64,000 bases of DNA from Dendrocalamus latiflorus (Eukaryota > Streptophyta > Magnoliopsida > Poales > Poaceae), in assembly GCA_017311315.1 (NCBI GenBank), contig CM029670.1:27648949-27712948 (forward strand). Reading direction: 5' to 3'. The notes under the pieces are model-generated. The model made no database searches. It saw only the letters and a list, made by a program, of their open reading frames with translations, and was not told the origin of the DNA. Both the position numbers and the translations under genes were made by a program. Shown one piece after another: positions 10,606 to 19,872 of this stretch. Positions within the stretch are counted from its first letter, which is position 1; every line of letters begins with the position of its first letter.

Positions 10606-12092
10606 GCTTCTTCATGACTTTTTCGATTACTGCTCCATGTTTGCCCTCATGCGGCGGACCGAAGCTCATGAGGATGGCTACAGATGGTCTTGCTTCTTCA
10701 CGACTTTCTGGTTTCAGTCTTTCCCTTGGTATGCGCGCTTCTCGGCTTGTGTCCCTTGGGGTTTACTTCGCTTCTTCGCTTTGTCCGTGCCTCAATGTAC
10801 GCTGATGGAAGCTCCCGTCAGAGGTATTATTCCATTTCCTGTTTCTGTTATGGTTAGTATCCTCTCTAATCTGCTTGGTATGTTGTGTGGCGGTGCCATC
10901 CTTCACTTGGGCTGGATTGTTCCCCGTCTGTGCTCCATTTTTGATTTGGTTTTTGGTTGCTGGACGCCTCGATCTATGCTGGTGGGAGCTCTCGTGGGAG
11001 GTATGTTTTATGTTTACCAGAGGACACTCACATAGCTCGTGTTGTGACATAGAGGTTGGTTCGTTTCCGAATGATCAATTCCTTCTAGGTTTGTCTGTGG
11101 TCCAATCGGTGGGGTGGTGGCCTCACGGGGGTACCTGCAGATTACGGTTTGTTCCTTTGTTGTTTCAATGCTTACCAGGTTTGCGTTTCTTATCTTGTTT
11201 GACGTGCTTCTTTTTTTTGTTCGTTTGCAGCGTGTTGTTGTTCGATTCGGTTTGTGTCCTGTTAGGTCTCTACCTCTGCTTTCTTTACTGTGCACATCGG
11301 CCTGTCCTAATTGGGGCTAACACGTGGAATTAACTTGGTTTTCCCACACCATCGGTTTGCGGTAGTATTTTGTGGGTTAGTCCCTTTTGCGTGATTTGAT
11401 ACATTTCAGTTTGATTATATTCGCTTAGTGCATTTTTGGTTTGTTATATCCATGACTTGGTTTGGTATAGACACATGGTGCAACAAACCAGACGATCCTG
11501 AGAACTGGTGGGTTTCCCCGACCCACACTTGGTCTCTGAGCAAAGCATCCAACATAATGCATTTCACATCTAGGATTACATAACAAATGGATTGCATTCT
11601 CACAATAACAAGGAGTATATACTTGTACCCTACAACTAGAAATAAGTGCTTCACTTATTGCTATACTCATTGATTTGTACTTCATACGCAACACAAACTT
11701 AGTTTTAAGGACTATAGCGGCATATAAGTTTAGGTGGCACTGGATTCTAATTGTCACTATACCAAATTGGAACAAGGTAATATACTCTAATTCCATAAAC
11801 AAGATGGAGCACGACTTTATAATTGTGTAACAATTAATCGATAGGTAAACTCATTTCATCCATAGATAGCTCTATGTACCCTTCATTTGCAATGACTAAG
11901 TCTAACTTTTTTGAATCACATAGATCATTCGAGGCGTACATTGGCAAAGGAGGGAGACACATGAAGGGAGTGCCACTCTGCGACATGTGACACAGTTTTC
12001 GATACCCATTACTACATAGTAGTCCTATATCACACTTCATAATGATATCTCTCAAACTAAAAAATCCTATGTATGTAATTATATTTTTGCAG
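10606..12092. other. Unassigned stretch, no gene recognised
   Basis: About 1.5 kb with no protein I recognise. The part 10600-11340 is T/G-rich with short imperfect duplications: 'gcttcttcatgactttt' near 10606 is echoed by 'gcttcttcacgactttc' near 10691, and 'ggaagctcccgtcagagg' near 10807 by 'gggagctctcgtgggagg' near 10984. A 145-codon open frame (10598-11035) looks like a chance frame. The part 11340-12090 is AT-rich, and minus-strand frames there are broken by many stops. It may be intron or non-coding DNA of the CACTA element whose protease exon follows, but I cannot show that. Confidence 0.4.
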
Positions 12093-12182
12093 TGCCACCA
12101 GCAGCTACAGGGCAATGTTTGTGGATTCTACGTTTGTCGTCATATGCAAGAAATCATGGGTGCTAGGCCCAAGGATCCAGAG
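12093..12182 (+). pseudogene. Exon of a Ulp1-like (C48) cysteine protease, transposon-associated
   Basis: A 90-base exon is bounded by a good acceptor (TATTTTTGCAG at 12092) and a GT donor at 12183. It encodes CHQQLQGNVCGFYVCRHMQE and a short tail. The pattern Q...GNVCGFYVC is the C-terminal active-site block of Ulp1/SENP-type proteases: a glutamine for the oxyanion hole, then the catalytic cysteine. In grass genomes such domains are commonly carried by CACTA and Mutator-like transposons, and here CACTA subterminal repeats follow 0.7 kb downstream. Only this block is seen. The His and Asp parts are not found upstream, so it is a fragment or its other exons are too diverged to see. Confidence 0.65.
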
Positions 12183-12216
12183 GTTTGTGAATCTCGCAAC
12201 AATTATTTCCTACTTA

Positions 12217-12217
12217 T

Positions 12218-12307
<90 letters not shown>

Positions 12308-12354
12308 GTATGTGTATATATATATATGTATGTATATATATATATATGTGTATG

Positions 12355-12405
<51 letters not shown>
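12217..12405. repeat. Compound (TA)n/(TATG)n microsatellite
   Basis: About 190 bp of almost pure alternating purine-pyrimidine DNA: long TA runs broken by TATGTATG and TGTGTATG steps. The 'YIYIYI' proteins predicted on both strands are artefacts. It lies between the Ulp1-like exon and the CACTA 3' end. Confidence 0.95.
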
Positions 12406-12407
<2 letters not shown>

Positions 12408-12739
12408 TGCGACAGGGCATGAAATTCGCTTCATGTACAGCCCATACAAATGAACACTCTGACTTTTGAGGATGACTCACCACCTTTTAATGATGGAGGT
12501 CATTCACCAAAAAAGGGTATTTCACTCAGACGGGGATGAATAAAATCTTTCATGTTTAGTGAAAAACAATTTTTTTACGGTATCTGTAAACATGTTATAG
12601 CTGTATTATCATAATTCATTTGTAATTAATAAATAAATTTGTGTATTTATGATATATCTGTCTATTTGTGATCGATATATGTGAATCTATGATATCTATT
12701 TATTGTATGATATATATATGTGATATCCGTGTATTTGCA

Positions 12740-13267
12740 TATTTTCTGAGGGCATGGCTAGAATTTCATGAATCAAGGCGAAAAACAGAAAAAATTTTAG
12801 GTATAGAACAAACTATCATAAATGATTTTGTAGTATAAACCATCTTTGAGGGCCCTACTATCATAGATGTCTGCGACCAAAACCCGTCTGTGATATGCAT
12901 ATATCACAGACGATTCTATGTAAAAACTGTTTGTAATACGTTGACTATCACATATGGGTTTTGGTCATAGCTGCTTGTGATTATCAGATATCACAGACGG
13001 TTTTTACTAAAAAACCGTCTGTGATTATCAGATATTATATACGGTTTTTAATTAAAAATCGTCTATGATATTTACACCACAGACGGTTCGAAAACCGTCT
13101 GTGATAACCTTCCATTATCACTGACCCATAAATTCAGACGGTTCAGAAAACCGTCTGTGATGACGTTTCTAAACCGTCCGTAATACTGTTTTCTGTAGTA
13201 GTGGCGGTTCAAAAACCATCTATGATAACAGTTTCGAATCATCTGTGATGAGTTTTTCTGTAGTAGT
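12740..13267 (+). mobile_element. 3' end of a CACTA (En/Spm) transposon, CACTA-1
   Basis: A run of inverted subterminal repeats (CACAGACGGTTTT and AAACCGTCTGTGAT, about 12900-13165) ends with TTTTCTGTAGTAGTG, the reverse complement of a CACTACTACAGAAAA terminus. The run matches the 3' end of the complete CACTA at 13822-15602, including the upstream phrase GGCATGGCTAG. Two terminal motifs occur, at 13202 and 13267, so the true terminus is ambiguous. The 5' terminus was not found; the element may extend left to include the Ulp1-like exon. No transposase (TNP2-like) sequence is visible. Confidence 0.8.
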
Positions 13268-13821
13268 GCCTGCTCGAGCTTGCCCTCGACCCCGCGCCTA
13301 TACAAAACCTTCACAGAGAACTCAAGTCACCCATCCCACTCCCCACTCCTCCCTTGTACTTCCCTCTCCCACGCCCAGTGCTAAATCGATGGCATCTTCT
13401 TCTTCTTCCCTGACTCTGAGCACGCCATGGATGAAGCCAATCGACCACGCCGGTGACCATCTTCCACTAATTCACGCCCACAACATCACCATCATCACAG
13501 TAGCTCACCCCCTCTTTAATTATAGCAAGCCATTGCCAAAGCACTGCCACCACAGAAACCCACCTCTGTCGCCTTGATCAATGACAACAACTCAACTCAG
13601 TGAGTTTTTGAAACCACCAATGCCCAAAATGGAATCCCCTCCCTCAATTTTGCATTTTCTCGTTTGCTTCTCCCCTCCACTATACGCCATTAATGCACTG
13701 CTATGCTCATGGCGCCAACCAACTCCGGCGATCCACCGCCTTCATTAACCCCACCACTAGACTCCCCTTGCCCCCCCTCTTGCTTGCCCGTGCATCGCAG
13801 GCGCAAAACCGGGTTTGCTAT
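13268..13821 (+). other. Spacer between two CACTA elements with one short open frame
   Basis: About 550 bp, C-rich, between CACTA-1 and CACTA-2. An ATG at 13389 opens 62 codons to 13577, starting MASSSSSLTLSTPWMKP. The serine-rich start could be read as a transit-peptide-like N-terminus, but I recognise no domain. CCCACTCCCC-type tracts upstream (13328-13378) resemble a plant 5' UTR. It could be a captured or degraded gene start, or chance. Confidence 0.3.
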
Positions 13822-15602
13822 CACTACTAAGAAAGTCTAATACTAGACGGCAAATCACAGACGGTTTTGTGAAACCGTCTGTGATGTACACTATTACAGA
13901 CGGTTTTAATTTGGAGGCCGTCTGTGGTATTTATGGCGGGAAAAAGGAGTATCACAGACGGTTCTTACCGCTGAACCGTCTGTGATATTGGAATATCACA
14001 GACGGTTTAATAATAAAAACTGTTTGTGATATTCCAGATTATCACAGACGGTTTTTATTATAAAACCGTCTGTGATACTGGAATATCACAGACGATTTTT
14101 TATTAAAAACCGTCTGTGATATGTTTCCCGCCTTGTAATTCCCTAAAATTTCATATTTTCCCGCTTAAGTCCGAGTAGGATTCAGTTTTGACACACCTTC
14201 AGTAAAACGGGCATAACTTTTGCATACGGTGTCCGTTTTCGACGTTCTTGTACTCGTTGGAAATCTAATGACGAGCCCGATCCAAAAGAAATGACCTTCT
14301 TGCACCATTCGCCCTCCAAGACCCCAAAAATCGGCCATCTTTGGACCTAAACTTGCGTCGCAAGTTTTTTGGTTTCTATTTTTGCCCTTTTTCTTGGTCT
14401 TTCTTTCGGAATTTGGATTTTGCTTCAACTGAAAAGTTGTAGATCTCATCGACACCTTTCAAATGAGTATATATAAGGTATATAAAACTTTGGTATTTTA
14501 TCTTTTCAGACTAGTTGCTTATATTGCATCGGTATATAAAATTTTGTGCTCTAATTCACAGACGGTTCTATATATAGAACCGTCTGTGATATTCATTCAT
14601 CACAGACGGTTCTATATATATATAACCATCTGTGATAATCTGACCGCTGGGCCCGTCGATCCTCCTCAACCTAATCCTAGCCAATAGAAATCCACCAATC
14701 ATCACCCCACGGATTGTAGCTCCGCCTCTCCGTTCCCGCGCCAAAAATTTCGAACTCCCGCCTCTCCCTCCCTCTCCCTTCCCTATAAATATAACCAAAA
14801 CCCAGCTTGTCTCCTCTTCCTTGCTTCCTCCTCCTTGCAGACGACGCACAAGTCTACGGGAGGCAAGACACCGCAGAAGCAACTAGCTCGTGCCAACCGT
14901 GCAGGGGCGAGAAGGCATCTAGCTCATGCGTTGCATCAGGGTGAGAAGGCATAGAGGATCTTTGCTTTTTCTCTATTCTTGTTGTGTAACCTGCTTGTTG
15001 TTTTGGGATATTGTAATCTTTTTCTCTGTTCTTGTTGTGTAACATTCTGTTCTTGTTACGTAACCTGCTCGTTGTGTTGGGATATTGTAATGGTAGGCTC
15101 TAATCTTAATAAAAATGGATATTTTATGTTTGTGAAATGAATTGAGATGTGAATTGGATGTATACATGTACATGTTGATCTGCTTGTTTCAGAGGGCATG
15201 GCTAGCATTTCCTGAGGCTAGCCAATAAACAGAAATAGGTTTAGGAGTAGAAGGGAATATCACAGACGGTTTTTAACTAAAAATCATCTGTGATTTATAA
15301 ATATCACAGACGGTTTGTAGTTAAAAATCGTCTGTGATTTATAAATATCACAGACGGTTTTTAGTTAAGAACAGTCTGTGATATTTAATATCACAGACGG
15401 TTTTTAACTAAAAACCGTCTGTGATTATAACTATCGCAGACGGTTTTTAGTTAAAAACCGTCTGTGATATTTGCACCACAGACGGTTCGAAAACCGTCTG
15501 TGATGACCTCGTATTATCACTGACCCATAAATTCAGACGGTTCACAAAACCGTCTGTGATGACGTTTTTGAACCGTCTGTGATGACCTTTTCTGTAGTAG
15601 TG
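13822..15602 (+). mobile_element. Complete non-autonomous CACTA transposon, CACTA-2 (TSD TAT)
   Basis: It begins CACTACTAAGAAAG and ends TTTTCTGTAGTAGTG, with the 3-bp target duplication TAT on each side (13819-13821 and 15603-15605). Both subterminal zones are packed with inverted CACAGACGGTTTT units: 13852-14125 on the left, 15258-15590 on the right, and a further pair at 14560-14640. The middle holds no transposase. It contains a segment (14157-14460) with the 'gcataacttttgcatacgg' motif also seen in gypsy leaders, and a promoter-like stretch with CCCTATAAATATAACC at 14783. It would need TNP proteins from another element to move. Confidence 0.93.
14783..14798 (+). promoter_or_regulatory. 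TATA-like promoter element inside CACTA-2
   Basis: CCCTATAAATATAACC is followed by a pyrimidine-rich stretch (CTTGTCTCCTCTTCC) typical of a plant transcription start zone. It could be the promoter of the parental CACTA or of a captured sequence. No recognisable coding sequence follows. Confidence 0.4.
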
Positions 15603-15605
15603 TAT

Positions 15606-15937
15606 GAACCACGACCCTCATGTCGGCGACTGTGTAGTAAACCAATTTCTGAATTAAAGAAAATAATTAAAAATAAGTAGGCCCCACCTATCAGCATATT
15701 ATTTTCTCTTTTCTTTGATTTTTCTCCACAAAGCTTCCAATTACCTATTTTCCCTCCTACGAACTCCGATTGTTTTCGCCCCTAAGGTTTTCTAAATTCA
15801 TGATCAATCTTTCAGTTTCAAATTTTTTATTTTTTTGGAGTTTTTTGGAATTTATTTGTGTTATTTGGCTTTTTCTCCTTTTGATACCAATGTATCGAAC
15901 AGAGTCCCAATTTTTTAATATTATATATTTTTCATTA
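15606..15937. other. AT-rich intergenic DNA
   Basis: About 330 bp right of CACTA-2. It is T-rich and I recognise no gene or element in it. A 69-codon frame from 15770 is hydrophobic only because of T-runs. Confidence 0.5.
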
Positions 15938-16331
15938 CTAGTAAATACCCATACGTTGCAACGATATTTAAAAAGGTAATAGATATAATCAAACAGGAGG
16001 TTGATGAATTATCTCAGATCTCATACTATGTGAATGTTTTTTTCTCAATAGGGTGTTTTACGAAACTCAAAACAATTTACCTAGCTTGTGCTAAGTGATT
16101 TAATAAAAAATTAAAACTAAGGCTTCTTTTGGATTTTCTAATTTATGCAATAATATTTGAACTATTTCTTTGCGGCACTCCTATGTTTGAAGTAGATCTT
16201 AAAAATTTTCACTGAAAACAGTTGACATGCCTGGCCTACACTAATCCATAATGGGTCGTATCTCATTCTCATGTGAGTTCAAAAGAGAGGATGTGGTGAA
16301 CTAATAAACTCGCATTTTATATTAGCAGAGA
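15938..16331 (-). mobile_element. Small non-autonomous Helitron (394 bp)
   Basis: On the minus strand the sequence starts TCTCTGCTAATATAAAA after an A and ends CTAG before a T, as Helitrons do at A^T targets. The start differs by one base from the grass Helitron consensus TCTMTAYTAMY. The end has CGTTGCAACG, a perfect hairpin, then GTATGGGTATTTACTAG, close to the consensus end (GCACG mutated to GTATG). There is no coding content. It is about 20 times smaller than the large Helitron nearby. Confidence 0.72.
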
Positions 16332-17235
16332 TAAATTATTTATGCATGCTTAATTCATATTATATTGCTATATTTGCATTTACGATTTAGATAATGCCAA
16401 ATGTTCACATGATAATCTCCTTGACATTTGAACACCCCTAACTTTTCCACAATTGGAATACTTACCCACATATTAGAAATAAGTTAATGTTATTTAGCTT
16501 GATTTAGTTAGCAAATGCTTAGCCATGCTTAGTAAGAAAATTACGAAAAATACTAGATTAAGGTTGAGACATTTTGAACTTAGTTGTACTATTGGAAAAC
16601 TTATGTTAGTAAAAATGGAAACAAAATGATTTCGGCTTGGGCATGTTCAACAATTTCTATGCGTGGAGTTAAGTGTGGAGGTGTGCCAGTATACCTAAGT
16701 ACACAAAATAATGAAAGATAAAGATAGAAAAACATGTATTTCATTATCTTGCGTAGAATTAAAAAAGTATAAGATCCATGTACTAGATTGCGCTCCATTG
16801 CATGCTAGCCCAGCAGACTTGACATATGCGATGTGGTCTTCTGGTTCCCAAAGCCTCAAAAACTTTTGGTTAATTACACCCGCATGTTAAACTCACAGAG
16901 CACATATGATTAAGCTGCGTGTGGTCGTTGTCTTCAAGTAATGCCTTCTCCATGTGCATGCGTGGTGGTGGAGTCCATAGCCTCGTCGGTTACGGTGGAG
17001 TGGTGGTGGAGCGGTACGTCGATGCTTGTCGATGTTCAATTATGCATGTGTCTGGCCTCGTCAGCTTAGACCGGTTGATGTTATGGCCTTCACCTCGTCG
17101 GTGCTTTTCCTTCAACTCGTTGGTGCCCAGCAATAGGTAGAAGTTTGCACCATCAATGCTTGACATGTCGGTGGAGTGGCTTTGCCTCGTTGGTGCTTGG
17201 CCGGTGTAGATGTAGAGGTGTTGTTGCTGTATTTG
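16332..17235. other. Intergenic DNA, no gene recognised
   Basis: The left part (16332-16910) is AT-rich with no recognised feature. The right part (16910-17235) is G/T-rich and repeats phrases such as CTCGTCGGT and CTCGTTGGTG at roughly 40-60 bp spacing. It has open frames up to 73 codons but no domain I recognise. Confidence 0.45.
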
Positions 17236-17243
17236 GTGTAGGT
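17236..17243. repeat. Left 8-bp target-site duplication of hAT-1
   Basis: GTGTAGGT, repeated exactly at 18959-18966 on the other side of hAT-1. Eight-base duplications are the signature of hAT insertion. Confidence 0.93.
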
Positions 17244-18958
17244 CAGTGGCGGACCCATGAATAAAACACAGCTAGGGCGGAGTCAGAAGCATGAAGCAAA
17301 CAGTATTACCCAAAAGCAAAACAATTCATGTTCAAACAACATTGTAATCGCACTAATAAGAGTATATGATACAAAGTAAAAAACAACAATTACAATTCGC
17401 ATATAAACATATATAGATAACGGTAGGACATTGAAAAATACCTCACTAATGAAGCTTAATCCATAGTTGTAAATGAGCCATAGAAGATGTAACATGTCAG
17501 TTGTAAAAGATAGATCATTGTTTCAGAAAAGGTAAAATAGATCATTGCTTCAGGAAAGGTAAAAATAAGTACCCTCAGATCAAGAACCAATTTTTAGCAA
17601 GATCCAACTCATTTACTAGTTTAGATATTTTAGGTAAATTTTGACAAGCTATCAAAACAATGTAGTATCCTATCTATCTTTATTACCTTGTTACATAAAC
17701 ACTGAAAAGTAATCATGGTCAAGCTATCAAAACAATGTAGATATGCTGATTTGAGAAACAAACTCCTGGCATAATCTACATAAACCTATATTTATTTTAA
17801 TATATTTATTCTTTATACTGTAGGGACCTCCCCGACGGTTTCATGGTCAAAAAAACTCCTGGCATAATCTATTTTAATCCACCCATTGATAGCTCAGAAT
17901 CAAAAGATTGAAAGGTAGAAATGCTGACTTGAGAAACTGATTTATCTGGATAGTAAACTCCCATTGTGTATTCTAGTAGCAATAATACATCAACAGGCAA
18001 ATATCAGATAATCTAGTATACAAAAACACAGTTTTTAGAACCAATCCAAATATCCAATATGCAATTTTCATCAGTAAAGTACACTTCTAGTGTTTTTCAG
18101 TCAAGTTTGTAAATAGAAAATCACAAGTGGTTATACCATGAAATTTCATGTTAACAATGATATACCATAAAGTAGATAGGAATAGCAGGAATGTGTAATC
18201 CTTATATACATCCTACTAAAAAAATGGTAAAATCTTCAAATCACCTCCTCGGCTTCTCCTCAAATCACCTGGCCGCTCCCAAGTCCCGACTGCTCGCCTC
18301 CTCAAATCCGCCGCTCAAAGCCTCAAATCACCTCCTCGGGCTCGGCTTCTCCTCAAATCATTCACCCGGCCACTCCCGACTCAGCCAACTGCTCCTCGCC
18401 AGCTCGTCTCCTCAAATCCGCTCTCCTCACCTCCTCAAATCCGCGCCTCGGCCCTCCCCGTCCCCTGGCCAGGCGGCCACCGCGTCGCTCCCCGCCTCCC
18501 CCGTTCCCCGGCCACCGCCTCCCGCTCGCGGCCTACCCTGCCCCTGGGCCCTGCCCGGCGGCCGCTGCGCTCCCCGGCCACCGCCTCCCGGCCTCCCCTA
18601 GCCACCTGGGCGCCGCCGCGCCGCGCCGTCCTCCGCCTCTGTCGCCCGGGAGGCCAGGATCTAGGTTAGCGCCGGCTCTTTTTCTTGGACAGGACTGTTG
18701 GCCCGTGCGTCTCGCTAGTATATCTCATTCCCTTGTTGCTTTGTGGGCCATGACGCCGTGTGTTTATTGGGTGTTGCTTGGACTTGGGCCTTGTCCACTC
18801 TACACCCAGGGAGTGGGGGTGTGCTTCCACCATGGGTGGCGCGGGGGGGAGGGGGGGGGGGCGGGGGGCCCGACAATCGGGGGCGGCGCGGGGGGTCTAG
18901 CCGGCGAGGGGAGGTCGGGCGGCCGCCCGGGCTCGCCCGAAGGGCAGGTCCGCCCCTG
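17244..18958. mobile_element. Non-autonomous hAT element hAT-1 (1.7 kb)
   Basis: The ends are CAGTGGCGGACCCATG and GGGCAGGTCCGCCCCTG, imperfect inverted repeats, flanked by the perfect 8-bp duplication GTGTAGGT. There is no transposase. The left 900 bp is AT-rich. The right part is C-rich: 18230-18440 repeats CTCCTCAAATC about eight times, and 18440-18660 is a proline/arginine-coding GC-rich block that could be a captured exon or 5' UTR. G-runs occur at 18840-18870. Its 136-codon frame (18191-18601) shows no domain. Confidence 0.9.
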
Positions 18959-19099
18959 GTGTAGGTGTCGTCGCTTGTGGTGGGGTCTCCGTATTCATGT
19001 GGATAATCTAAACTAATAAAAGAACGAGTTTAGGGTGATGGTCAATCCTACGCTCGCTGTCCTCCTAAAAAACTTGCGCTACGCTACGCGTGAGCCTCC

Positions 19100-19560
19100 G
19101 CAGTCCCGCTCTCCTCTCCCCCCACTCGCGAAGCCTCCGTCTCCCCCGCTCCTCCTCCTCCCCCGCTCCGCCGCCGCCTCCTCCTCCTCCCCACCCCACC
19201 CTGCGCCGCCGCCCCGCTCCTCCTCCTCCCCCGCTCCTCCTCCTCCCCCGCTCCGCCGCCGCCTCCTCCTCCCCCCACCCTGCGCCGCCGCCTCCTCCTC
19301 CTCCTCCCCACCCCACCCTGCGCCGCCGCCTCCTCCTCCCCTCCCCACCCGCGCCCCCTCGGTTTTTCCGCTGCTTCGCCGCCAGATCCGCTCCGCCCTC
19401 GCTTCTCTCGCCTCCTCCCCCCGCGCCGCCGCCTCCTCCCGTCGCTCCTCCGCTCCGCCCTCGCCTTCTCCTCCCCACCCCGCGCTGCCGCCGCTCCTGC
19501 GCTTCGCCCTCGCCTTCTCCTCCCCACGCCGCGCTGCCGTCGCCGCCTCCTCCTCGGCTC
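19100..19560. repeat. C-rich polypyrimidine tract with CTCCTCCTCC and CGCCGCCGCC repeats
   Basis: About 460 bp of near-pure pyrimidine and CG steps, with imperfect repeats such as CCCACCCCACCCTGCGCCG near 19190, 19270 and 19310. It lies directly upstream of the SMC6 start fragment and may be an expanded version of that gene's 5' UTR. The long proline/arginine or glycine-rich proteins predicted here are repeat artefacts. Confidence 0.8.
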
Positions 19561-19570
19561 CTTCGCATCC

Positions 19571-19872
19571 ATGCCGCCCCCGCTTCTCCCTCCACCCCGT
19601 GCTGTCGCCTCCGGGACGATCTCCCGCATCCGCCTGGAGAACTTCATGTGCCACTCCGCGTCAACTTCATCACCGGCCAGAACGGCAGTACGCCTCCCTG
19701 AAACCCTACCCCCCTCTCTCCCTCCCCCCTGCCCCTTGATGCCCTTTCTTCTCCGTGCCGGCGCAGGCGGGAAGAGCGCGATCCTGACGGCGCTGTGCAT
19801 CGCATTCGGCTGCCGCGCCAAGAACACCCTGCGCGCCGCCACCCTCAAGGACTTCATCAAGACCGGCTGCAG
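19571..19872 (+). pseudogene. SMC6: SMC6 N-terminal fragment (two exons and an intron) captured in the Helitron
   Basis: Exon 1 (ATG at 19571 to 19687) encodes GTISRIRLENFMCHS and then, in another frame, VNFITGQNG. Exon 2 (19767-19872) encodes GKSAILTALCIAFGC and RAATLKDFIKTGC. These are the N-terminal DNA-repair/cohesion SMC6 blocks. GQNGSGKS is the Walker A loop, split by a GT-AG intron at 19688-19766 exactly between NG and GK. About ten codons between CHS and VNF are missing, and the frame shifts there. Exon 2 ends at a GT donor with no further SMC6 exon, so the ATPase is not functional. In its source gene it would be the ATPase head of the SMC5/6 complex. Confidence 0.88.

Noticed and set aside
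10598..11333. Overlapping 145- and 152-codon frames as a possible membrane protein
   Set aside because: Hydrophobicity follows from T-rich DNA; no domain, no start context and no conserved neighbour.
12210..12483. Several overlapping open frames of repeated Tyr-Ile on both strands
   Set aside because: They are translations of the TA/TATG microsatellite; any frame through such DNA stays open.
12900..15590. Regularly repeated CACAGACGG units as a possible CRISPR-like array
   Set aside because: The units are inverted pairs at the ends of CACTA transposons in a plant genome, with no constant spacer length and no cas genes.
18204..18717. A third, degenerate Helitron inside hAT-1 (TCCTACTAAAAAAATGG to GTGCGTCTCGCTAG)
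   Set aside because: The start has a mismatch at the third base, and the end lacks the hairpin and the GCACGG spacing; too weak to call.
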